Of a stretch of DNA of 44,931 nt, positions 4,914 through 11,900 are shown piece by piece (position 1 is the stretch's first letter; each line of letters starts with the position of its first letter). The translations under genes and the position numbers were made by a program. This stretch comes from an uncultured Cyclobacteriaceae bacterium. Lineage in GTDB: Bacteria > Bacteroidota > Bacteroidia > Cytophagales > Cyclobacteriaceae. The notes below the pieces were generated by a model that had not been told where the DNA came from, did no database searches, and saw nothing but the letters and a program-made list of their open reading frames with translations. Where the stretch lies: contig CAKZRQ010000034.1 of NCBI GenBank assembly GCA_937146645.1, positions 1 to 44,931 on the forward strand. The letters run 5' to 3'.

Positions 4914-7463
4914 GTGAGCGCTACTACTACCCCTACCATACATTCGGATGTTAAGCTGTACTATGAGAAGCGCCTGCGTGAGCTGGGTGTGACGGAGGAG
5001 ATTAATACGATCTCCTCTCCTGTCTATGAACATCAGGGTGAGGCTTGGGTACCGACTGAGGAGGTGAAGAGGAAGAAGGCCTTTGAGCTGTGTGAGAAGG
5101 GTATACAGATAAATTACTATCTGCCGACTGGCTATCCGATAGACTGGCGAAAGGAGGGCACGAAGATGGCCCGGAACTTTGTGCGGATTCGCCTGCATAA
5201 GGAACGGACGTATGAGAAGGAGGATGGCAGTGTGCAGACGGCGAAGTATCACCAGGAGAAAGGCTCGCCGGTGGTCCCCTATCTCACACCCGGGGTGATC
5301 GATGCTTATGCGAAGGAGCGGGATATCGAGACGCTGGTGCTGGTGGAAGGTGAGTTCAAGGCTTTCAAGGCCTGGATGGGGAAGAGCACACTGGTGAAGA
5401 GAGATGGCCAGCGTCAGGAGACACAGGCCAACGATATCAATGTGGAATTCATTGGGATACCTGGTATTCATGGGTTCTACGGTGGTGACACGAATCATAA
5501 GCAGGAGATCAATGAGATCATTCAGCGGGTGATTCTGGATCGGAAGGTGAAGAATATTGTCTTGCTTCTGGATGCGGATACGCTGACGCTGAAGTGGAAG
5601 CCTGATAAGGATCTGAGTATTCGTCCGAAGAGCTTTGCGAATGCGGTGAAGAACTTCCGGCATTCGCTACACTTGCTGATCGAGGATGATAAAGTGGCTC
5701 TGAGGCAGGTCTACTTCATGCATCTGAAGACGAAGCTGCAAGAGCAGACGAAGGGTCTGGATGATCTGCTGATTCAGCGTGAGGCGAAGACGCAGGAGAT
5801 ACTGAAGGATATGCTGGACTTCCACTTCTCGAAGATCTACTTCGATGGGAAGATGCTGACTGATGGGCAGCTCAGTGCCGTGGATCAGTACTTTGGGCTG
5901 AAGAGCAAGGAGGAGTTCTATGCGCTGTATAAGGAGTTCATTGGTCCGCGGCCCTTTGTACATAAGCGGACGAAGTATGAGTGGACGGGAGAGGAGCTGA
6001 AGTATGTGAAGAGTGAGGAGGCGGACCGCTTTGCCCGAATAGGGATCAACTGGATCAAGCGGGTGAAGCTGCCGAATCATCGTGGCCTGATCGAGGAGCG
6101 GATCGAGAAGTGGTCTGTGGCGGAGATCAAGCGTGACTATCCGAAGCATGAGGCGGAGCAGATGATCAATCGTGATATCCCGAGGTATGATGGGTTCTTC
6201 TCTTTGCCCTGCTGGGAGCTGAATGAGTATAAGCGGCAGGTGTATAACTGTTATAATCTGATGGAGCCCTTGATCTGGGAGCCGAAGCCGGGGCGATTCG
6301 ATACGACGCTGGGCTTTGTGAAACATCTCTTCGGTGGTGATGGGACGGTGGAATGGGATGATGAAAAGGAGCAGTATGTGGAGCATCTGGTGAAGGGTGA
6401 TCAGTTCTCGATCGCCCTGGACTATCTGACGATTCTCCATCAGAAGCCTACGCAGAAGACTTTCGTGCCGTGCCTGGTGTCGAAGGAGCAAGGGACGGGT
6501 AAGAGTACGTTCCTGGAATGGCTGTGCATGATCTACAATGGGAATGGCACGATCCTGAATAATGAGCAATTCAAGAAGAACTTCAATGCCCACTGGGCGA
6601 GTAAGTTCATCATCGGTCTGGATGAGGGTTTCCTGGATGTGGAGAAGAAGGCTGAGCGTGAGCGCTTAAAGCAGATGGTGACGGCGAAGGAGATCTTCCT
6701 GGAGCTGAAGGGTATCGATGTGAAGCCTATCCCCTACTTCGGTCACTTGATCATCTGCTCGAATGATGCGGATAATCTGATGAAGATGGAGGAGGAAGAT
6801 ACGAGATGGTTTGTGGTGAAGGTGCCGCCGGCTGAGAAGAAGGATCCGGAGCTGGAGGAGAAGCTAAAGCGTGAGATTCCGGCCTGGGTGCAGTATCTGA
6901 GCAATCGGAAGATCTTCCATGAGAAGGTAGATCGGCTTTGGTTCGATCCAAAGGACTTCGAAACGGAGCAGATGAGGAAGATTATCCAGGTGACGAAGGC
7001 GAGGCTGGATGCTGTGGTGGATAACTGGGTGAAGGATATGTTCCTGACTTATAAGGTGGATGAGATCCGCATCAACCGGAAGACGATGTTGGGCTTCCTG
7101 AATAGCCCTGATGTGAGTAAGTATAAGATCGATGAGAAGGAGCTGAAGTACTTCCTGGAGGAGAAACGGAAGCTGAAGTACTATGGCGCTGCGCGCTGTG
7201 AGATTCCTCTAGAACTGGAGATCTGGGCGAATGAGCCTAAGCCAAGAATCAAGATGAAGAATGAGATCCAGCGGCACTATAAGCTGAGGCCCGAGGACTG
7301 GCTGACGGATGAGGAGTATGTGGAGTATAAGAGTGCCTGGAAGCTGGACGGTAAGGAGCCGGAGGGTACTAGTGAGGTGAAGGATCCGGGCGTGGGTTCG
7401 TTTCCGGAGGCGGGAAAATTGGAGAGTGGGAAGGATGGGCTGTTGCCGTTTCAGGAGATCTGA
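4914..7463 (+). CDS. TOPRIM primase / SF3-like helicase replication protein
   Basis: 849 residues, GTG start at 4914 with only a weak upstream ribosome-binding site. The N-terminal half resembles DUF3854-type TOPRIM primases: ETLVLVEGEFKAFKAWM (conserved Glu, about residue 146) and NIVLLLDADTLTL (DxD, about 215-225). The C-terminal half resembles the D5/DUF5906-type helicase: Walker A in SKEQGTGKSTFLEWL (about 522-535), acidic Walker-B-like FIIGLDEGFLD, then LKGIDVKPIPYFGHLIICSND, an SF3-like sensor region. It would unwind and prime phage DNA at the origin. It is the only clear replication enzyme here, so the host must supply polymerase. Confidence 0.85.
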   Translation: MSATTTPTIHSDVKLYYEKRLRELGVTEEINTISSPVYEHQGEAWVPTEEVKRKKAFELCEKGIQINYYLPTGYPIDWRKEGTKMARNFVRIRLHKERTYEKEDGSVQTAKYHQEKGSPVVPYLTPGVIDAYAKERDIETLVLVEGEFKAFKAWMGKSTLVKRDGQRQETQANDINVEFIGIPGIHGFYGGDTNHKQEINEIIQRVILDRKVKNIVLLLDADTLTLKWKPDKDLSIRPKSFANAVKNFRHSLHLLIEDDKVALRQVYFMHLKTKLQEQTKGLDDLLIQREAKTQEILKDMLDFHFSKIYFDGKMLTDGQLSAVDQYFGLKSKEEFYALYKEFIGPRPFVHKRTKYEWTGEELKYVKSEEADRFARIGINWIKRVKLPNHRGLIEERIEKWSVAEIKRDYPKHEAEQMINRDIPRYDGFFSLPCWELNEYKRQVYNCYNLMEPLIWEPKPGRFDTTLGFVKHLFGGDGTVEWDDEKEQYVEHLVKGDQFSIALDYLTILHQKPTQKTFVPCLVSKEQGTGKSTFLEWLCMIYNGNGTILNNEQFKKNFNAHWASKFIIGLDEGFLDVEKKAERERLKQMVTAKEIFLELKGIDVKPIPYFGHLIICSNDADNLMKMEEEDTRWFVVKVPPAEKKDPELEEKLKREIPAWVQYLSNRKIFHEKVDRLWFDPKDFETEQMRKIIQVTKARLDAVVDNWVKDMFLTYKVDEIRINRKTMLGFLNSPDVSKYKIDEKELKYFLEEKRKLKYYGAARCEIPLELEIWANEPKPRIKMKNEIQRHYKLRPEDWLTDEEYVEYKSAWKLDGKEPEGTSEVKDPGVGSFPEAGKLESGKDGLLPFQEI

Positions 7464-7532
7464 CTTGAAAGTTTAACTAATTATTCTCGGATATTTAACT
7501 AAATTGGATAGTCCAGAATTAAAATTTTTATC
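7464..7532 (+). promoter_or_regulatory. AT-rich leader with repeated TTTAACTAA
   Basis: The short AT-rich leader between the primase and the next gene holds TTTAACTAA at 7472-7480 and 7494-7502, 22 bp apart; a third copy lies at 8878-8886 upstream of a lipoprotein gene. The spacing fits two helical turns, so a regulator binding site for the cargo genes is possible. No clear promoter elements were identified. Confidence 0.3.
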
Positions 7533-8024
7533 ATGAAAGAATTATCCAAAAAAGAGAAAGAAGAACTTTTAAGTGAAGTACCTGTGATGTTACCCGAGGT
7601 CGAAGGGATTGATCAAAATGAAGAATTTATTAGTCTTACAGAAGAAATTAATTATGCTCCGATTGACGGTTATTTCTTGTGTAGGTACGGAAATCACCAA
7701 AGAGAAAGCAGGAGCTTTAACGGAAGCTATTCAATAGATAGTAATAAGGCTATTGTTTCAGGAATGGTTAATTACGTTTTTTCTCCAACTGGTTTAGACC
7801 CGAATAGATCGGGACCATTTTTTGTAGAATACGAAAATAATAGTGGATTATTAAAGATCATGTACGATAGAATTCGATGGTCCTTTTTTGCACTAGATTA
7901 TCCCGAGGTAGTCACCATTAATTTCGATCCTAACAACAGTTTCTCATTCACTCTTTTGCAGGCAATTGCCGTGAGACCAGGATCAGATGTTGTACTAGTT
8001 AGAGGGTCTTATATTTCGGTTTAA
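7533..8024 (+). CDS. Hypothetical cargo protein
   Basis: 163 residues encoded by markedly AT-rich DNA, unlike the flanking replication genes. The N-terminus is charged (KELSKKEKEELLSEVPVML); the rest is beta-rich with many aromatic residues (YAPIDGYFLCRYGNHQRESRSF, ALDYPEVVTINFDPNN, SFTLLQAIAVRPGSDVVLVRG). There is no signal peptide or membrane segment. It has its own leader and is followed by a terminator-like hairpin, so it behaves as an independent moron. No family recognised. Confidence 0.6.
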   Translation: MKELSKKEKEELLSEVPVMLPEVEGIDQNEEFISLTEEINYAPIDGYFLCRYGNHQRESRSFNGSYSIDSNKAIVSGMVNYVFSPTGLDPNRSGPFFVEYENNSGLLKIMYDRIRWSFFALDYPEVVTINFDPNNSFSFTLLQAIAVRPGSDVVLVRGSYISV

Positions 8025-8095
8025 TTTCAATGCGTGCTACTAGTACCAATTAAAAGAGTTGGAAATAATCTCAACAAAAAGTCTTATGTAAAAAT

Positions 8096-8135
8096 GTAAA
8101 AACCAAGAATCTTGTTTAGAAGACTGGTTTTTTGA
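8096..8135 (+). terminator. Terminator-like hairpin after the cargo gene
   Basis: AAAAACCA and TGGTTTTTT flank an inner TCTT/AAGA pair, giving an imperfect stem followed by T residues, downstream of the + strand gene ending at 8024. The stem is AT-rich and has an internal loop, so strength is uncertain. Confidence 0.45.
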
Positions 8136-8137
8136 GC

Positions 8138-8168
8138 CCAAAAAAAGCCCATTGATTTCAATGGGCTT
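8138..8168 (-). terminator. Rho-independent terminator for the lipoprotein gene
   Basis: A perfect 11-bp inverted repeat, AAGCCCATTGA (8145-8155) and TCAATGGGCTT (8158-8168), is followed on the minus strand by a run of seven T residues. It lies 19 bp beyond the stop of the leftward gene at 8187, the expected place for its terminator. Confidence 0.85.
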
Positions 8169-8186
8169 ATGTAGTTAAGTCTTAAC

Positions 8187-8771
8187 TCAGCAGGATATCT
8201 TCCTCCCACAAACTCTTGCTCCTCCTAGAAGTCCAACAACTCTAAAATCCAAACACTCTCCAGAGCCAGGTGCCCCCAATTGGTCCGCACCAGCCAATAT
8301 CGCAGCAGCCACACAATCTTGACTAAAGCATCTATTTTCTAAAACTGTCCAGCCATCTCCATTCTCACCGCCACATTTCTCATCGTCTGTTTGTAGAATT
8401 CTACCATTCTCGTCAGACTTCTCACGAAATTGCTCTGTGACAATTAGAGTAGCTGTATTTTCTTTTTCGTCCACCAATAAGCTCATTTCTAGATAAGCTT
8501 CCATATTTTCGGCCAATCCCATACGTTTTGCCATTTCTTCATAATCCACTTCTGTGAGTGCTTCCTGAAGTTCATTGGCAATATCTTCAAGTGAATGCTC
8601 ATTCAAGTCAATTACTCTGGTGAAATCCATCTTTAAGCCCGACAAGTCTAGCTTGCTCAAATCCAGGTCTGCCACGGGTGGTTGTTGTTCTTCTTGATTA
8701 AGATCACAAGAAGAAATAGCAACTAAAAAAATACTCATTAGTGCAAAAATCGATACGCTTACTCTTTTCAT
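8187..8771 (-). CDS. Cysteine-rich lipoprotein
   Basis: 194 residues with a lipoprotein signal peptide (MKRVSVSIFALMSIFLVAISSC, lipid-modified Cys22). An acidic mid-region (LDLSKLDLSGLKMDF, LQEALTEVDYEEMAKRMGLAENMEAYLEM) is followed by a C-terminal domain from about residue 130 with seven Cys (KCGG, NRCFSQDCV, GECLDF, RVCGRKISC) that probably forms disulfides outside the cytoplasm. It is monocistronic, opposite to the phage operons, with its own terminator, which is typical of a lysogenic-conversion gene expressed from the prophage. No enzyme motif is visible. Confidence 0.65.
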   Translation of the reverse strand: MKRVSVSIFALMSIFLVAISSCDLNQEEQQPPVADLDLSKLDLSGLKMDFTRVIDLNEHSLEDIANELQEALTEVDYEEMAKRMGLAENMEAYLEMSLLVDEKENTATLIVTEQFREKSDENGRILQTDDEKCGGENGDGWTVLENRCFSQDCVAAAILAGADQLGAPGSGECLDFRVVGLLGGARVCGRKISC

Positions 8772-8832
8772 AAAAGGTTTGTTTTGTGTACTAAAATATT
8801 AATACGATAAACGTAGTTAAAAAAAATATTTC

Positions 8833-8860
8833 AAAAAATACCCTACACTGGGTATTTTTT
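8833..8860 (-). terminator. Terminator-like hairpin between the lipoprotein genes
   Basis: AAAAAATACCC (8833-8843) and GGGTATTTTTT (8850-8860) form a perfect 11-bp stem with a 6-nt loop. The arms end in A/T runs, so it can act in either direction. It lies downstream of the leftward gene at 8935 and separates it from the next leftward gene. Confidence 0.7.
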
Positions 8861-8934
8861 GGGGGTAATTGAGAATTTTTAACTAAAACTGACATTTCTA
8901 ATCGCATAACTCAGCAATAGGATATACGAAAATC

Positions 8935-9378
8935 TTAATTATCAGGCATCGCTTGATTGTGACCTACAGTGAACATACGATAGGTGCCGTCAGGTTTCAC
9001 CTCCAGCATGCTCCCGGCATCAAGTGTATGATTACTCTCTACTAATTTAACTGAGTACCTTACCTTGAATAGATTCCCTCCCATCCGTGTGACAGTCGCT
9101 TTCTTGAGATCATATTTCTCTGGTCTCTCTTCAAAATATTCCTCAACATGCTCACGAGCTTGTTCTTCCGAAACAAAGTAGTCTGCGGTTGATTTCAAAT
9201 AGTCAGGAATATCTTGTCGGGCCATCACGGACATACTCATATCGTAATATTGTCTTTCTAAGGCCACAATTCTCGATTCTAATTCCTCAATGTCATTTAG
9301 GGCCTGGCTATACTTGGACTGGCTTACGCAACTTGAAAGCCCAATAAAAATGCAAATGATAAAAATTCGGTTCTTCAT
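8935..9378 (-). CDS. Coiled-coil lipoprotein
   Basis: 147 residues with a lipobox at MKNRIFIICIFIGLSSC (Cys17), then a short coiled coil (YSQALNDIEELESRIVALERQYYDMSM, heptad Leu/Ile/Val) and a C-terminal beta-rich region (KKATVTRMGGNLFKVRYSVKLVESNHTLDAGSMLEVK). It is probably anchored at the cell envelope. A surface lipoprotein encoded by a prophage could alter phage adsorption (superinfection exclusion), but that is inference. The AT-rich coding and reverse orientation mark it as cargo. Confidence 0.6.
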   Translation of the reverse strand: MKNRIFIICIFIGLSSCVSQSKYSQALNDIEELESRIVALERQYYDMSMSVMARQDIPDYLKSTADYFVSEEQAREHVEEYFEERPEKYDLKKATVTRMGGNLFKVRYSVKLVESNHTLDAGSMLEVKPDGTYRMFTVGHNQAMPDN

Positions 9379-9610
9379 ATCTCTATAACTAATTCTTGAA
9401 ATAATTATTACATCAAACTAAGAAATTCTTAAGAAGAATCAAAAAATGAAGCATCACTTCCAAGTGATAAAAAGTGAGGTCCAAAAAGTGTACAGTGGAT
9501 TACAAAAAGTGTTAGAAAAGCCAACATTCTGTTAATTATAGTTGAATTATGGAATCCATTCATGGAAAAGATAGGTCATAGGAAACTATGGCCTTCTTCT
9601 TTTCGGTATT
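9379..9610 (+). promoter_or_regulatory. Intergenic region with repeated AAAAAGTG motif
   Basis: This 232-bp gap between divergent genes holds an inverted CACTTCCAAGTG (about 9456-9467) followed by AAAAAGTG at 9469-9476, 9483-9490 and 9504-9511. The pentamer AAGTG also forms the operator-like repeats at 560-591, so this could be a second binding region for the same phage regulator. It presumably carries the promoters for both flanking genes. Confidence 0.4.
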
Positions 9611-10156
9611 ATGAAGTTCAATTCTTTATCACTTAACTACTTTTCTATTATGATCAAAAGCAAGAAGAGCCCAGTCCTAGCTGATGATTGGGCCGTATCC
9701 CGATTCAAAATCAAGTATTGCATTAAGGCTAATCCCAAGGTGGTTCGGGACAGCGATGACGCTGCCCGGATTCTCCATAAGATGTGGGATAAGGATTTGA
9801 TGAATGTACAGGAGCAGATCGGGGCGCTGTATCTGGATTCGAGATCCCAATGCCTCGGGTTTAGACTGATCAGCACAGGAAAGCTTAACTTAACAAATCT
9901 GGATACCCCTCTACTCCTCAGCTGTGGGTTGCTATCCAGAGCACACTCGGTAATCATCGCTCATAACCATCCTGCAGGAGATCCCACGCCCAGTCGGGCG
10001 GATATCCGCACCACTCTGCAAGTGATGAAGTCAATGGAGCTGGTAGGATTGAAGCTGTATGATCATATCATCTTGAGTCAGGACACCTGGCATAGTATGG
10101 CTGATGCGCGGAACTTCATTCCCTACTGGAAGAGAAAGGAGGATGGACGGCGGTAG
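9611..10156 (+). CDS. RadC/JAB (MPN+) domain protein
   Basis: 181 residues (an ATG at 9650 would shorten it by 13). The C-terminal two thirds match the RadC-like JAB fold: Glu69 in NVQEQIGALYLDSRSQ, then AHNHPAGDPTPSRAD with His118, His120, Ser128 and Asp131 in the JAMM zinc-site spacing (HxHx7Sx2D). The helix-hairpin-helix N-terminus of chromosomal RadC is absent, as is usual in mobile-element versions. JAMM residues imply a zinc hydrolase, but the substrate of RadC-like proteins is unknown. Such genes are frequent in phages and plasmids near replication or antirestriction functions. Confidence 0.85.
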   Translation: MKFNSLSLNYFSIMIKSKKSPVLADDWAVSRFKIKYCIKANPKVVRDSDDAARILHKMWDKDLMNVQEQIGALYLDSRSQCLGFRLISTGKLNLTNLDTPLLLSCGLLSRAHSVIIAHNHPAGDPTPSRADIRTTLQVMKSMELVGLKLYDHIILSQDTWHSMADARNFIPYWKRKEDGRR

Positions 10157-10220
10157 AAATATTCCAGAAAGGATACGGTGAGTGAAGACACTCATCTGGA
10201 CAATGGTAATTAATGAAATG

Positions 10221-10245
10221 AGGGGCTTCGGCCCCTTTCTTTCTT
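10221..10245 (+). terminator. Rho-independent terminator after the RadC-like gene
   Basis: GGGGC, a TTCG tetraloop and GCCCC (10222-10235) are followed by TTTCTTTCTT. The UUCG-capped GC stem with a T-rich tail is a canonical intrinsic terminator, 65 bp past the RadC-like stop. It isolates the early and cargo part from the head genes. Confidence 0.9.
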
Positions 10246-10316
10246 GGAAAAGTGCATTAAAACGAATTCAGGGTGAGGGGGTAAAAATGGCTATGATTGT
10301 TCTCTGTGAAAAAGTG

Positions 10317-10563
10317 CGTTACAATGTTACATATTGTTGTATAGTATTAAAATCAATGAATAAAGGTAATTGAGAGGGATTAAGTGACAACAAAATGTAA
10401 CGCCGCACAACAGAAAGTCGACCGCTAGTCAAAAATCACCCCGAAAAGTGACAACAGAATGTAACAAAACCAACGCAAGATGTAACGGAATTCGTTGTGG
10501 GTCAGAGGTGCTGATAATCAGAATACTTAGGGGTAAAAAAATACATGTAACAACAATGTAACG
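10317..10563 (+). repeat. Iteron-like TGTAAC repeat array, possible origin or operator
   Basis: Direct copies close to ACAACANAATGTAACG occur at 10388-10402, 10452-10465 (final G absent), 10471-10487 and 10549-10563, with a shorter TGTAAC at 10546-10551. Two inverted copies lie at 10317-10323 (CGTTACA) and 10326-10340 (ATGTTACAT followed by TTGTTGT). The first two direct copies share the longer string AAGTGACAACA. The array lies in a 477-bp gene-poor stretch (10157-10633) between the terminator and the head operon. Iterons of this kind bind replication initiators or repressors; which applies here is not shown. Confidence 0.6.
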
Positions 10564-10633
10564 GTGTTTCTGAGTTTGGTGAAAAATGCGTAAATTGGTC
10601 TAAATTACCTGCGATAACCGCCAACTTAGAAAA
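10564..10633 (+). promoter_or_regulatory. Possible promoter of the head operon
   Basis: Downstream of the repeat array, TTTG at 10575-10578 and TAAATTAC at 10601-10608 are separated by 22 bp, loosely matching the Bacteroidota TTTG/TAnnTTTG promoter pattern. It is the last place before a long run of rightward head genes where a late promoter would be expected. The match is imperfect. Confidence 0.3.
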
Positions 10634-10921
10634 GTGCAAGAAATCAAGTACTTCTTCAGTGAAGACCAGAAGAAGGTCTATAAGCTAGAGGCTACGGAAT
10701 CCGGAGCGCGGCTGTTCTGGGTAGCTGTATGCATCTTCTCTGATGGTAGCTTTCACTACTCCAGGGGCTGTGATGTACTCAGATCTTATGAAAAAGGGCT
10801 TGAGGCATGCCAACACCTGGCAGAGCCAAGCGATGAGGAGAAGTATGTGAACTATCTGAAGGATTACTTCGGAGCGGATAAGCGCGTGAGAGAGGCTTTC
10901 ATCAAAAAATATAATCTGTGA
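10634..10921 (+). CDS. Hypothetical protein at the start of the late operon
   Basis: 95 residues, GTG start at 10634. It has a beta-hairpin-like N-terminus (QEIKYFFSEDQKKVYKLEA, RLFWVAVCIFSDGSFHYS) and a helical C-terminus (YVNYLKDYFGADKRVREAFIKKYNL). It is the first gene after the repeat array, so it might be a late regulator, but no DNA-binding motif is evident. Confidence 0.5.
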   Translation: MQEIKYFFSEDQKKVYKLEATESGARLFWVAVCIFSDGSFHYSRGCDVLRSYEKGLEACQHLAEPSDEEKYVNYLKDYFGADKRVREAFIKKYNL

Positions 10922-10979
10922 GAAAGTATAGGTCAGATATGTCCTGCTCCTGGCTTTGGTCACCAGTGAATATCACCAG

Positions 10980-11408
10980 ATGATGAAGGCCTATGAAATA
11001 CCTGTCTCGCGTCCGGTGCTAAAAATGCTCCGCAGGGACTTTGGCTATAGCCGACATATCACTATCAGTCGATGGGTCTTTACGAAAGCTATGGGAAATC
11101 CCCAGGAATGGAGCCGGTACCTACAAGATCCGAAGCCTTCTATGACTCTGATCACTGTGGTGTGCCGATATGCCAGTCCCGGTAGACTGTATACTACTGC
11201 CCGGCTGATGGAATATACGTTCCAGCGAAAGATGGAGCTCTACATAGAAGCAGCTGTGGAATGTGGCCTTCCCGCCCAGGAGGCGATCAACCGATTCATG
11301 GATAAGTATGATCTGAGTGAGGATGATCTGAGTATGGAAACAGCATACAAGCGCTGGCAACGGTATAAAGCAAAAGAACAAGAACGCAACTTAATTCCCC
11401 TCTGGTAA
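10980..11408 (+). CDS. Hypothetical protein, possible late-gene regulator
   Basis: 142 residues from the ATG at 10980; an upstream TTG at 10956 is in frame but less likely. The product is basic and helical (YSRHITISRWVFTKAMGNPQEW, PGRLYTTARLMEYTFQRKMELYIEAAVECG), ending in AINRFMDKYDLSEDDLSMETAYKRWQRYK, which could form a helix-turn-helix. Position before the head genes is compatible with a late transcription regulator, but this is speculation. It overlaps the next gene by 1 nt. Confidence 0.45.
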   Translation: MMKAYEIPVSRPVLKMLRRDFGYSRHITISRWVFTKAMGNPQEWSRYLQDPKPSMTLITVVCRYASPGRLYTTARLMEYTFQRKMELYIEAAVECGLPAQEAINRFMDKYDLSEDDLSMETAYKRWQRYKAKEQERNLIPLW

Positions 11409-11812
11409 TGGAAAGAACTTCAATCATCACTGTGTTACTTCTCGCGGATGCGGCTGACTATGATCAGCTGACACTGGTCAATGGTCTTCCGGATGCTCAA
11501 AGTATGATCGATCACTTCTCTGCGGCTGACTTGGTCCTGGAGAAGTCCCGTCTTAAGGAGACTACTGCCGATAGTGATCATGGCCAGCTGGTGAGCCATG
11601 AGATCAGTGCTGCGATCTATCGAGATTCTACGTTCCATGAGGGATATGTTCATAAGGAGGTCCTGGCCTATGTGGAGACTGCGAATGGGGAGAAGTATCT
11701 GCTGGGATCTCCTGACTATCCTCTCTCTTACAACTACGATCGCAACAGTGGAGAATCTGCTGCTGATATTCGTGATACCCGATTGATTATGGGTGTTACT
11801 CAGCCAGTATAG
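11408..11812 (+). CDS. Hypothetical head-module protein
   Basis: 134 residues with no recognised domain. The sequence is soluble and beta-rich in the C-terminal half (GYVHKEVLAYVETANGEKYLLGSPDYPLSYNYDRN), resembling small head-completion or tail-associated proteins placed before the capsid module. The start overlaps the preceding stop by 1 nt (TAATG), implying coupling. Confidence 0.5.
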   Translation: MERTSIITVLLLADAADYDQLTLVNGLPDAQSMIDHFSAADLVLEKSRLKETTADSDHGQLVSHEISAAIYRDSTFHEGYVHKEVLAYVETANGEKYLLGSPDYPLSYNYDRNSGESAADIRDTRLIMGVTQPV

Positions 11813-11900
11813 GCTAAAACTGTCCTACTGCACGCTTGGGTGAATGGGTAGACTTGGGTCACTGATGACAAGATCTGAGTCCTAACCAAACATCAATCCC

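Noticed and set aside
4890..5663. Second antisense frame under the primase N-terminus
   Set aside because: Same composition bias and no start context; it is a shadow of the TOPRIM coding sequence.
5667..6593. Long open frame on the minus strand (308 codons) inside the primase-helicase
   Set aside because: It is rich in Leu, Arg, His and Gln (many LLL, RPL, HQ strings), as expected from antisense reading of a G-rich coding strand, and lacks any domain. The + strand gene has clear motifs here.
10182..10373. Short + strand ORF after the RadC-like gene
   Set aside because: It reads through a strong terminator hairpin (10221-10245) and into the iteron array; no ribosome-binding site or protein-like pattern.
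10317..10563. CRISPR array
   Set aside because: The repeats are short, unevenly spaced, occur in both orientations and no Cas genes are present.
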